The notes under the pieces: generated by a model | Database searches by the model: none | Seen by the model: the letters and a program-made list of their open reading frames with translations, nothing else | Told to the model about the DNA's origin: nothing | Shown: positions 18,149 to 25,981 of the stretch, piece after piece | Numbering within the stretch: position 1 is the first letter of the stretch | Layout of the letters: the number at the start of each line of letters is the position of its first letter | Assembly: GCA_029251165.1 (NCBI GenBank) | Contig: JAQXDW010000080.1 | Coordinates: 1 to 64,000, forward strand | Origin: Myxococcota bacterium | GTDB lineage: Bacteria; Myxococcota_A; UBA796 | Reading direction: 5' to 3' | DNA length: 64,000 bases | Made by a program: the position numbers and the translations under genes

Positions 18149-20046
18149 TGAACCCTCGCACCCCAAAGCCCCGTCGGTTTACCTACGGCGGGATCAGCTC
18201 CCTGGTGTCCTCTGATGGGGGCCAGAAGCTCCTGTTGGTCGGCGACCAGGAGCGCGCAGGCCCTCGGGCCGATGTGCGCATCACCGCTCCTGGCGCCTTC
18301 CGAGAGGCGATGAGCACGCTGCTGCAGCTCATCGAGCGAGGCTACAGATATTACCCCTCAACCCCTGAGATCGGGGCCTCCGTCGGAGAGTCCTACGACA
18401 AGTGGAAGCAGGCTGCCCCCAACCTCAGCCCGGTCGAGTCCCGTCGCGCCTTCATGAAGTTCATCGCCGACTCCGATCCGGATGCTTGGCAGGTCATGGA
18501 TCCGGTGGTCACGCTCTCCCAGGATGCGATCACCTTCGAGGTCTTTGACCGCCGTGCCCGCATCTATGGCGCGCTGACCATCAACCGCGGCATGTTCGAG
18601 GGTGACATCACCCCAGGCACGCTGCACATCGAGGGGGGCAAGGACGTCCTTGAGGATCTCTCCCTCATCGACAGCCGCAGCGCGCTCTCCCTCAAGATCG
18701 GCGCCGAGGTCGCAGCGGAGCTCGATGATCGACACCGCGGCGAGGTCGTCCGTGAGGAGTCCTTCCCGTCATCCTGGCAGCGTCAGCTCGTCCAGATGCT
18801 CGCAGCCTCCACCCTGCCGGGTCGGAAGGTTCCGATGGCGCGGGTGGACATCTTCAACATCCTCCGATTCCTTCGGCTCAACCGCGAGAACAGCGGCGAC
18901 CCCTCTGCGATGCGCTTCGCCCTGGTGCCCGGTGATGCCCCCGAGATCACCATCGAGCCCTGGGAGTGGCGCTACACCTGCAGCGGTGCGCCCTACGCCG
19001 GCGAGCAGTCAGAGATCATCGGCCTGTGGGATCGCCGGGAGGCCATGGACCTCCAGCGCCTCCTGCCGTTCGTGCAGCGCGCCCAGGTGCAGCTGCTCGG
19101 TGAGGCCCAGCCGACCTTCTGGACGCTGGACTGCGGGAGCTTCTCGTTCACACTGGCCACGCCGGGCTTCCGACCAATGAACTGGTCACGTGGCCTGATG
19201 ATGGACATCCACCTCCCCCGTCACACCGCCAACCCCTCGGGCTATGACGCCGTCCTCGCCGCCCTCAAGGCTGCCGGGAGCGCCAGCGCCGGGGAGCTGT
19301 GCAGCGCCACCAGCCTGTCCGCTGCTGACGTCGAGGCCGCCGTTCGCCGCGGCTGCCAGAACGGACTCGTCCTCCAGGATCCACTGAGCAAGAGAATCTT
19401 TGCCCGCGAGCTGTTCGCGGGTGGCGTGAACGTTGAGGAGCTGAAGTTCCGCAGCGGACAGGAGGGCAAGGCATGGCGCCTGGTCGAGGCTGGTCGCGTC
19501 GACAAGCGACTCACCCAGCGCCCAACCGGTGAGATCGACTTCGTAGAGGCCCCCACTGCCGACAATCCCGCAGGGGTCTCCAGCTCGGTCACCGAGCCAA
19601 AGCATCCCTTCCAGGAGAAGGAGCCACGGTTCACCCCCAAGCTGGAGGTCAACCGCGCAGGTGCAACCCGCAAGCCTGGCTGCACCTGCACTTACTGGAA
19701 GCGACAGACCGCCAGCACCAAAGAACCCTGCGCCCATCTCCAGGCCCTCTGGCTGAAGCACAGCCTCGATGTCCAGGAAGAGAAGCAGCTGGAGAAGACC
19801 GACCCAGGTCGGATCAAGGTTCGAAACAGCACCTTCGTCAAGCGCCGCAAGAACGACGAGGAGGTCCACGAGATCACCCTCATGTTCCGTCGGGTGACCG
19901 AGAGCTGGGGGACGCGGCTTCAGCTCCGCGACGCCCACGGTCGCAGGCAGGTGCAGATCTTCCATTCCGTAGCCGATGCACGCGAGGCGTTCTTCGCCCG
20001 ATGTGCTGAGCTGGAGCTGAAGGGCTTCCTGAACGCGAGCAGTTGA
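18148..20046 (+). CDS. WHSWIM protein (winged helix plus SWIM zinc finger) of retron operon
   Basis: 632 residues. The C-terminal part carries a SWIM zinc finger of CxC-x13-CxH form: Cys512, Cys514, Cys528 and His530. A winged-helix-like segment lies at about residues 360-415 (YDAVLAALKAAGSASAGELC, then two more helices and a hairpin). The N-terminal 350 residues are mixed alpha/beta of unknown fold. SWIM fingers bind DNA or protein, and the WHSWIM combination is, as I recall, a hallmark accessory of type XIII retrons. The start overlaps the previous stop (TGATG). The reverse transcriptase begins at its stop, so the pair is strongly coupled. I infer the nucleic-acid-binding adaptor of the system, contacting the RT, the msDNA or both. 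Confidence 0.9.
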   Translation: MNPRTPKPRRFTYGGISSLVSSDGGQKLLLVGDQERAGPRADVRITAPGAFREAMSTLLQLIERGYRYYPSTPEIGASVGESYDKWKQAAPNLSPVESRRAFMKFIADSDPDAWQVMDPVVTLSQDAITFEVFDRRARIYGALTINRGMFEGDITPGTLHIEGGKDVLEDLSLIDSRSALSLKIGAEVAAELDDRHRGEVVREESFPSSWQRQLVQMLAASTLPGRKVPMARVDIFNILRFLRLNRENSGDPSAMRFALVPGDAPEITIEPWEWRYTCSGAPYAGEQSEIIGLWDRREAMDLQRLLPFVQRAQVQLLGEAQPTFWTLDCGSFSFTLATPGFRPMNWSRGLMMDIHLPRHTANPSGYDAVLAALKAAGSASAGELCSATSLSAADVEAAVRRGCQNGLVLQDPLSKRIFARELFAGGVNVEELKFRSGQEGKAWRLVEAGRVDKRLTQRPTGEIDFVEAPTADNPAGVSSSVTEPKHPFQEKEPRFTPKLEVNRAGATRKPGCTCTYWKRQTASTKEPCAHLQALWLKHSLDVQEEKQLEKTDPGRIKVRNSTFVKRRKNDEEVHEITLMFRRVTESWGTRLQLRDAHGRRQVQIFHSVADAREAFFARCAELELKGFLNASS

Positions 20047-20048
20047 AA

Positions 20049-21395
20049 ATGAGCAAGACCAACACCAGCCAGGATCACGCTGCGCTTGTCGAGTTCTGGC
20101 AGGAAGTCGAGCGCATGGGAGGCCCGGAGCGATACATCCGCTCTGAGCTGAAGCGCATGGGGGTGCCCATGCGCACCCGCATCAAGATCACGCGCATCAA
20201 AGATGACAAGAGCCTCAAGGCCTACATCGCCGCGCGCAAGCGAGAGGAAGACGCCCGGGCGCCGCTCCGTCGCAAGGTCTGGGATGCCTACAAGGCCACC
20301 CACCTCGTCCATGTCGGGCTCGACCTGCACTGGAACGACGTCGTCGGCGTGGACTTCTTCGACCCCTACCAGCGCCGTCAGCGCCTGACCGACAACGCGC
20401 TCCCAGAGCTCGAGACGGTCGAGCAGCTCGTCGAGCGGCTCCAGGAAGCCGTGCCAGAGATGAGCATCTCGCTCCTCCGGTGGCTCTGCTACCACCGTGA
20501 GGTCGCGAAGACGGTCCACTACACGCCGTTCGTCATCCCCAAGAAGTCCGGCGGTGTGCGCCACATCTGGGCGCCGATGCCCAAGATGAAGGCCACCCAG
20601 CGCTGGATCCTGGAGAACGTCGCAGAGCGCCTGCCCCGACATGGTGCCGCACACGGCTTCACCGTCGGTCGCTCCATCATCACAAACGCCCGGGCTCACA
20701 TCGACTCCCAGGTCGTCGTCGGCCTCGATCTCAAGGACTTCTTCCCCACCCTGACCCTTCCCCGGGTCAAGGGGATCTTCCGGTCTGCGGGCTACTTAGA
20801 GGGCATCTCGACGCTCCTGGCGCTGCTGTGCACCGAGTCTCCTCGGATGCCGATGCGTCACCGCGGTCAGAACGTCTACGTCGCCACCGGGCCACGCTGC
20901 CTGCCCCAGGGCTCTCCAGCCAGCCCGGCGCTGACCAATGCCGCCTGCATGCGACTGGACCGCCGCCTGTCCGGTCTCGCCGCGAAGTGCGGCTGGCGGT
21001 ACACCCGCTACGCCGACGACATGACCTTCTCCTACCCCAACAGCGGGCAGGGGCGGCCCCGGGTCGACCGCTTGCTGGGCGTCATCAACACGATCATCGC
21101 GGAGGAGGGCTTCAACGTCCACCCCAACAAGACCGTCGTGATGGGACCAGGAACTCGCCAGGAGGTCACCGGGCTGGTGGTCAATGGTGCCGGTGAGCCG
21201 CGAGTACCCCGCGAATTCCGTCGCATGCTCAAGGCCGCGGTCAACAACGTCCAGCAGGGCAAGCCGTTCCACGAAGACGAGAGCATCAGCACCCTCCAGG
21301 GCTATGCCTCGTTCCTCTTCTCCGCCGATCCCGAGGCCGGACGCCAGCGACTCCAGCAGGTCGCAGCCCTCACTGAGGGGCTCTCTGAGGACTGA
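20049..21395 (+). CDS. Retron-type reverse transcriptase
   Basis: RNA-directed DNA polymerase of 448 residues from the ATG at 20049; a TTG at 20043 would overlap the previous stop and add two residues. Motifs in order: PKKSGGVRHIWAP near residue 162, the retron region X signature NAxxH (Asn213-His217), the domain 3 core LDLKDFFPT near 225, GSPASPALTN near 292, the catalytic YADD (321-324), and the region Y VTG triplet (373-375). NAxxH and VTG together distinguish retron RTs from group II intron and DGR enzymes. There is no maturase X or HNH domain. In retrons the RT copies part of a structured RNA into branched msDNA. This one is last in a four-gene coupled operon, whereas the RNA usually lies just upstream of the RT; no room for one exists between it and the WHSWIM gene. 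Confidence 0.95.
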   Translation: MSKTNTSQDHAALVEFWQEVERMGGPERYIRSELKRMGVPMRTRIKITRIKDDKSLKAYIAARKREEDARAPLRRKVWDAYKATHLVHVGLDLHWNDVVGVDFFDPYQRRQRLTDNALPELETVEQLVERLQEAVPEMSISLLRWLCYHREVAKTVHYTPFVIPKKSGGVRHIWAPMPKMKATQRWILENVAERLPRHGAAHGFTVGRSIITNARAHIDSQVVVGLDLKDFFPTLTLPRVKGIFRSAGYLEGISTLLALLCTESPRMPMRHRGQNVYVATGPRCLPQGSPASPALTNAACMRLDRRLSGLAAKCGWRYTRYADDMTFSYPNSGQGRPRVDRLLGVINTIIAEEGFNVHPNKTVVMGPGTRQEVTGLVVNGAGEPRVPREFRRMLKAAVNNVQQGKPFHEDESISTLQGYASFLFSADPEAGRQRLQQVAALTEGLSED

Positions 21396-21429
21396 GCGCT
21401 CTGAGGACTGAGGGACGGTGAGAGGCGCT
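21383..21429 (+). repeat. 14-bp tandem duplication and hairpin across the RT stop codon
   Basis: CTCTGAGGACTGAG occurs at 21383-21396 and again at 21399-21412, so the RT stop codon and its context are duplicated with a 16-bp period. AGCGCTCT (21395-21402) can pair with AGAGGCGCT (21421-21429) apart from one bulged G, forming a hairpin between the two convergent genes. It could end transcription from both sides, but no T-run follows. Confidence 0.5.
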
Positions 21430-21449
21430 GGTGTGAGCCGACGAGCGGC

Positions 21450-22631
21450 CTACCAGTCGCCGGCTGGCCCGCCGTACACGCCCATGTCCGCCCGAGAGCC
21501 GTCGGCATCGTTGTAGGCGGCGTCCGGGTTGCCAGCGTCAATCATCGGCGAGGCCGCGCGGATGGTGAAGTCGCCGAGGTTGGGATCGATGAACTGGGGG
21601 TCGTCGGTGAGGTCCCCCTCGCCGGGCGCAGAGCTGTCGTTGACCATGAAGTCACCTTCGTGGTTGGCGTAGCCGAGGTTGTGCGACGCGGTTCCCTCAG
21701 AGCACAGTCCGATGCCTTCGTTTCCGTAGGCTACCGTGTTGTACATCGTGGAGCCCGAGCCCACGTCGATGGCGCAGGACGCCTTGTCGTTGCCGGTGGT
21801 GTTCAGGGCGGCGACCACGTTGGTGATGATCACGCCCTGGCCGCTGGGCATGTTGATCGCGCCAGAGCCCTCAGCGGACTGGTTGCTAAAGAAGGCGCTG
21901 TTGCTCAGCCGGATCGCGGAGTCAGTGGCGTACAGCCCGGCGGCTCCCCGAGCGTAGCTGTCCTCCACCACCACGTGCACGAGCGTCGGCGCGCCCCCGT
22001 CGATGTAGATTCCGCCCCCCTCACTCTCGGCCGCCGCGCCGATGACGTGCAGACCGTCGATGCTGCTGTCGGAGTCGAGCAGGGCAACGCCGCCGCCGCT
22101 GGTCGCGTTGGCCTCGCTGACGGTGATGTCAGACAGGGACGGACTGGAGGAGGAGAGCAGCAGGCCGCCGCCGTAGCCGCCGCTGGTGAAGGCATCCCCC
22201 TCGCGAAGGGTGAGACCGGAGATCATGGTCTCGGCGCCCTGGCCGTTGGTCACCGACAGGGCGGTGCCGTCGCCGTCTGCGTGGATGGTGGTGGTGTCTG
22301 CGCCGGCGCCGCTCAGGCTGACGGCGACCCCAGCGAGGCTGACGACCTCCTTGTACTCTCCCGCACAGATGGTGATGGTGTCTCCATCTGCAGCAGCATC
22401 AATGGCATCCTGGATGCTGGAGAATTCTCCGCCCACCTCACAGACGTCGCAGGTGCAGTCCTCCGCTCCAGTGTCTCCGGTGTCTGGACCGGGGTGAGCA
22501 GTGGTGTCTTCGCCGCTGGGATCGAGCAGCTCGACACACTCGCCGTTGAGGAGCTGGTAGCCGTCACCACAGACCGGATCCTTGCCGCAGCTGGCGAGGA
22601 CCAGCGCCGAGAGGGGGAGAGAGAGTCTCAT
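21450..22631 (-). CDS. Right-handed beta-helix repeat lipoprotein
   Basis: 393 residues from the ATG at 22631, chosen because AGGAG lies seven bases upstream and the product then begins MRLSLPLSALVLASC, a classical lipobox signal. An upstream in-frame start would place residues before that signal. A Cys-rich segment with a short Asp/Thr/Gly/Pro linker follows, then SIQDAIDAAADGDTITICAG, which opens parallel beta-helix (pectate-lyase-like) proteins. Some ten rungs with recurrent GGG and short hydrophobic strands follow. The C-terminus, DPNLGDFTIRAASPMIDAG, is the usual end of such choice-of-anchor or polymorphic-outer-membrane beta-helices. No catalytic residues are evident. I infer a surface or periplasmic structural or adhesive lipoprotein. 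Confidence 0.9.
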   Translation of the reverse strand: MRLSLPLSALVLASCGKDPVCGDGYQLLNGECVELLDPSGEDTTAHPGPDTGDTGAEDCTCDVCEVGGEFSSIQDAIDAAADGDTITICAGEYKEVVSLAGVAVSLSGAGADTTTIHADGDGTALSVTNGQGAETMISGLTLREGDAFTSGGYGGGLLLSSSSPSLSDITVSEANATSGGGVALLDSDSSIDGLHVIGAAAESEGGGIYIDGGAPTLVHVVVEDSYARGAAGLYATDSAIRLSNSAFFSNQSAEGSGAINMPSGQGVIITNVVAALNTTGNDKASCAIDVGSGSTMYNTVAYGNEGIGLCSEGTASHNLGYANHEGDFMVNDSSAPGEGDLTDDPQFIDPNLGDFTIRAASPMIDAGNPDAAYNDADGSRADMGVYGGPAGDW

Positions 22632-22703
22632 GGTTGCGCTCCTGGCCTGCCTGTCTTGGGTCGAACGAGAGTGAACATACAACGACCGGCCCCATCTCGC
22701 AGC

Positions 22704-23507
22704 CTATGGCTCCGCGCCAAACAGCCGGGTGAAGTTCTCCGTGACCTGATCGGCGACCGATGTCGGGCTGCACTCCCACAGCTCCGCCGCAAACGCAGCG
22801 GTCCCGGCAACATTGGCGGGCTCGTTGAGCTGTCCAGACACCGGAGAGAGGTAGGGGCAGTCGGTCTCCAGCAGGATGCGATCCCGAGGCAGGATCTCCA
22901 GGAGGCGACGGAAGTTGTCGGCCTTCCGGGCATTCGCTGGAATGGAGAGGTAGTGACCGGCCTGTGCAATCCGGCGACCGAGCTTGACCTTGCTGCTGTA
23001 GCAGTGCCAGTTCACCCGGGTCGCGCCAAGCTCCGTGAGGATCTCCAGCGCGCGCCGCTCGGCCTTGCGGGTGTGAATAATGATGGCCTTGTCCGCATCC
23101 ATCGCAAGCTTCACCAGCGCGCGAAAGATCGTCTCCTGGCGTGCCCACAGCGCCTCAGGGACCCAGTAATGGTCCAGGCCGATCTCGCCGACCGCGAAGC
23201 AGCCGTCGAGGTTGTCCGCCAGCCATGCGATGGCCTCTTCCGCCGGGATCGGCTCATCCTGGGCATGGTATTCCACCCCCATCGCGAGCATCTCCGGCAG
23301 CACAGCGGTGACCGGGTACAGCCCAAAAGCAGGGCGAACCAGCGTGCTGCGCGCGGCGAGCGCGGCAACCCGCTGGTTATCGGCGGGGCCGAGACCATTG
23401 GAGATGATGGTGGTCACTCCAGCCTCAGCCGCGCGCGCCAGGACGGCGGCCTCTTGCGCCGCCAGTCGGGGATCGGTCAGGTGGGCATGAACATCAGAGA
23501 GTCCCAC
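22704..23507 (-). CDS. TatD-family metal-dependent hydrolase/DNase
   Basis: 267 residues, GTG start, length typical of TatD enzymes (about 260). Metal-binding and catalytic residues of the amidohydrolase-type TIM barrel are visible: DVHAHL near the N-terminus (HxH), GEIGLDH near residue 108 (Glu and His), IHTRKAE near 148, NWHCY near 167 and ETDCPYLSP near 216 (the final Asp). Family members are Mg- or Mn-dependent 3'-5' exonucleases or deoxyribonucleases linked to DNA repair and quality control. The gene lies 30 bases downstream of rpsR on the same strand and could be read through from it. Nothing is missing from the active site. Confidence 0.95.
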   Translation of the reverse strand: MGLSDVHAHLTDPRLAAQEAAVLARAAEAGVTTIISNGLGPADNQRVAALAARSTLVRPAFGLYPVTAVLPEMLAMGVEYHAQDEPIPAEEAIAWLADNLDGCFAVGEIGLDHYWVPEALWARQETIFRALVKLAMDADKAIIIHTRKAERRALEILTELGATRVNWHCYSSKVKLGRRIAQAGHYLSIPANARKADNFRRLLEILPRDRILLETDCPYLSPVSGQLNEPANVAGTAAFAAELWECSPTSVADQVTENFTRLFGAEP

Positions 23508-23537
23508 TGCAGATCCGACCCCCGATCCGCTCGATCG

Positions 23538-23762
23538 CTACTCTGCGCTCAGGTAGGGCAGCAGTGCGAGCTGACGGGCGCGCTTGATGGCAAGAGCCAG
23601 GCGACGCTGGGTCTTGGCAGTGTTTCCAGAGATACGACGGGGAATGATCTTGCCACGCTCGGTCATGAACGCACGAAGAACGCGGGGCTCTTTGTAGTCC
23701 AGGACGGTGTTGGGATCAGTGTCGAGGCGGCTGGTCTTCTTACGACGGCGATAACGAGACAT
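23538..23762 (-). CDS. rpsR: 30S ribosomal protein S18
   Basis: 74 residues, the normal length. A basic N-terminus (SRYRRRKKTSR) is followed by the S18 core: DYKEPRVLRAFMTERGKIIPRR and TAKTQRRLALAIKRARQLALLPY. S18 forms a heterodimer with S6 on the small-subunit platform. AGGAG sits nine bases before the ATG. It is unusual that rpsF, ssb and rplI, the common partners, are absent; the neighbours are nadE upstream and tatD downstream. The gene probably has its own promoter within 23763-23887. Confidence 0.97.
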   Translation of the reverse strand: MSRYRRRKKTSRLDTDPNTVLDYKEPRVLRAFMTERGKIIPRRISGNTAKTQRRLALAIKRARQLALLPYLSAE

Positions 23763-23797
23763 ATTCTTGGGCTCCTTCTCAGAGATTCTGACTCTCG

Positions 23798-23830
23798 GAC
23801 CCGATCAGGGTTGAGCGATGATCGGGGGTC
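23798..23830 (-). promoter_or_regulatory. Stem-loop in the rpsR leader / nadE 3' region
   Basis: GACCCGATCA (23798-23807) pairs with TGATCGGGGGTC (23819-23830), giving a 10-bp stem with a two-base bulge and an 11-base loop. It lies 57 bases beyond the nadE stop and 36 bases before the rpsR start. No T-run follows on the minus strand. It could terminate nadE or serve as a ribosomal-protein leader element. Confidence 0.4.
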
Positions 23831-23887
23831 GCTTGGTCAGTCCATGGTTGGGACGACCAGCCTACCTAACGCCAGTCTCAAGAAGGA

Positions 23888-25930
23888 TCAAGTCAGCGCC
23901 TCAACGTAAGCATCAAGCTCAGCAAGCTCTTCGGAAAATGGGGCCTGAACCGGTGGAAAACGGAAGCCTGTCTTGGGGTCGAGATCGAAGGCGGTCACTC
24001 GGAAGCTGATCGCGAACCGCTCACGCTTCCACTGCGCGAAGCAGACGAGCCGCACAAACTTCCGAATATGGGCAGCAAATGCGCGGGCATCGCCCCGGTA
24101 CCGCTCGGTGAGGGACGGCCAGAGCGCGCGGAACATGTCCAGCGGCTCCTGGCCGAGCTGAACGAAGTGGTACATCAGCTGATCGAGCACAAAGAACGGC
24201 ATCAAGTCGTCCTCGTCAGTCTGCCCATCTTCTGGCGGCCGCAGCTCGGCGGTCGCTGGGGTGACGATCACACTCTGGAGGGACTCGACCCCGTGGTACT
24301 CCGCCGCCCACTTCAGCCACAAGGTCACCAGGGACTTCGGCACATCGGAGATCGGAGAGAGCCCGCCCGAGGTGTCGCCGTCCATGGTCGTGTAGCCGAC
24401 CGCCGCCTCGGACTTGTTGGAGGTGGAGATGAGCAGGAACCGTCGAACGTTGGCGATCATCCAGATCAGCCCGCCGCGCAGCCGGGCCTGGACGTTCTGA
24501 AGCGGGATGTCGTGGCTGGGTTCATCCCAGGACAGGCGGGTTCCGGTCATCTGCTCGAAGACGTCGAGGTGGACGTCCATGGTCGACTGGATGGCGCCGT
24601 CGAGGTGATCCGCGCCCAGCTCCGCAGACAAGGCCGCTGCGGCGCTGCGGGTGGCAGAGCCGGAGTTGTCGGTGCCCATGTAGGCGCAGACGAAGTGCTC
24701 TCGGATGTGTGCCTTGAGCGCCTCCGCTGAGAGGTCGGGGTTGTCATAGCGAAACATCCGTCCGATGAGCAAGGCACACATCGAGGAGTCGCGGCCGCCG
24801 GACAGCGCCAGCGCAAAGCCGGGGATGTGGCACTTCTTGACGTACTCCCGCAGCCCCAGCGCCAGAGACAGCTCCAGCTCCAGGTGTGGGAGGTCCCGGG
24901 GGGTGAACTGCTTGATCAGGCCAGCATCGACCAGCCACTGCAGGCTCGGATCGGGGCTCTCCGGCGGCTCGGTGATCCAGTACGGACCCGGCGAGGGTGC
25001 AGGTGCTGCCGTGGTGAAGTCACCGGCGATCTGGATGGTCGGCGGGAGCGGACCGAAGTCTCCGCGAAGCTGGGCCTCGCACTGCTGACGCCAGGAGCCT
25101 TCCTCCATGCGCGCGCGCTGGCAGACCTCAAGATCGACCACCACGTCTACCATCTCGATGTTCTCGGTAAACAGCAGCCGCCGACCCTCTCGGATCGTCT
25201 GGCCTTCCTGGGCGATGAACAGACTGCCGTCGAACACAAGCCGGGTGGCGTCGCAGCCAAGCAGGGAGTTGTAGAGGTACACACAGTGATCCTCGCGGCT
25301 GATCTGCTCGACCATCTGCCGGCGGACCCGATGCTTGCCGAGCACAAACCAGCTCGCGGAGGGGTTTGCGAGCAGGGTGGCGCCGGCGAGGGTGTAGGAG
25401 CTGCCCGGTCGGATGCCCTTCCAGCCATCCTCGCAGATCTCGATGGCAAACTTTGAGAGCCCCTTCGCCTCAAAGACCAGCCCACCAAACGGGATCTCCT
25501 CGCCTTCTGGGGTCCGGAACGCCTCGACCCGGGTGTGCGGCCAGCCGGCAAACCAGCGGTTCTCATACTGCACATCACCGGTCGCGAGGTTCTCCTTGGG
25601 CACCAGGCCGACGAGCTTGCCATCCGCCAGCACCGCCGCGACGTTGTAGAGCACGTCGTTGTGCTGGACGGGCAAGCCGATGATGACCACCATGCCCACG
25701 GTCTCCGCACGCAGCGACACCAGCATGCTCCAGCTGCGCTTCAGCGTGCCAGACATCAGCAGGCGGTCGCCGAGGCTGTAGCCAGGGATCACCATCTCCG
25801 GCAGCGCCAGGAGCCGCACACCGCGACGACGGGCCTCGGCGATTGCGGCGGAGATCCGCTGGTGATTCCCGGTCCAGTCTCCGACAGTCTGGTTGATCGA
25901 GGCGGTGGCGATATGGGCAGTCAGGCTCAT
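23888..25930 (-). CDS. nadE: Glutamine-dependent NAD+ synthetase
   Basis: 680 residues, the length of the two-domain glutamine-dependent enzymes. The N-terminal nitrilase-type amidase has the triad Glu45 (LPEMVIPGY), Lys112 (VPKENL) and Cys166 (EICEDGW), which releases ammonia from glutamine. The C-terminal ATP-pyrophosphatase domain has the P-loop SGGRDSS near residue 378, and STSNKSEAAVGY with DTSGG further on, which bind nicotinic acid adenine dinucleotide. It catalyses the last step of NAD synthesis in the cytoplasm. All key residues are present. The gene precedes rpsR by 125 bases on the same strand and seems to be a stand-alone housekeeping unit. Confidence 0.97.
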   Translation of the reverse strand: MSLTAHIATASINQTVGDWTGNHQRISAAIAEARRRGVRLLALPEMVIPGYSLGDRLLMSGTLKRSWSMLVSLRAETVGMVVIIGLPVQHNDVLYNVAAVLADGKLVGLVPKENLATGDVQYENRWFAGWPHTRVEAFRTPEGEEIPFGGLVFEAKGLSKFAIEICEDGWKGIRPGSSYTLAGATLLANPSASWFVLGKHRVRRQMVEQISREDHCVYLYNSLLGCDATRLVFDGSLFIAQEGQTIREGRRLLFTENIEMVDVVVDLEVCQRARMEEGSWRQQCEAQLRGDFGPLPPTIQIAGDFTTAAPAPSPGPYWITEPPESPDPSLQWLVDAGLIKQFTPRDLPHLELELSLALGLREYVKKCHIPGFALALSGGRDSSMCALLIGRMFRYDNPDLSAEALKAHIREHFVCAYMGTDNSGSATRSAAAALSAELGADHLDGAIQSTMDVHLDVFEQMTGTRLSWDEPSHDIPLQNVQARLRGGLIWMIANVRRFLLISTSNKSEAAVGYTTMDGDTSGGLSPISDVPKSLVTLWLKWAAEYHGVESLQSVIVTPATAELRPPEDGQTDEDDLMPFFVLDQLMYHFVQLGQEPLDMFRALWPSLTERYRGDARAFAAHIRKFVRLVCFAQWKRERFAISFRVTAFDLDPKTGFRFPPVQAPFSEELAELDAYVEALT

Positions 25931-25981
25931 GGTGGTGCTCCCAGTGTCGAGACACCCTACCAGTCTTGCATCAGCAAAGCC

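Noticed and set aside
20049..21395. Group II intron or diversity-generating RT
   Set aside because: NAxxH and VTG retron signatures are present and no maturase domain, intron RNA or template/variable repeat is seen.
21660..23909. 749-codon open frame on the plus strand
   Set aside because: It lies antisense to the beta-helix, TatD and rpsR genes and has no recognisable domain; long antisense frames are expected in GC-rich DNA.
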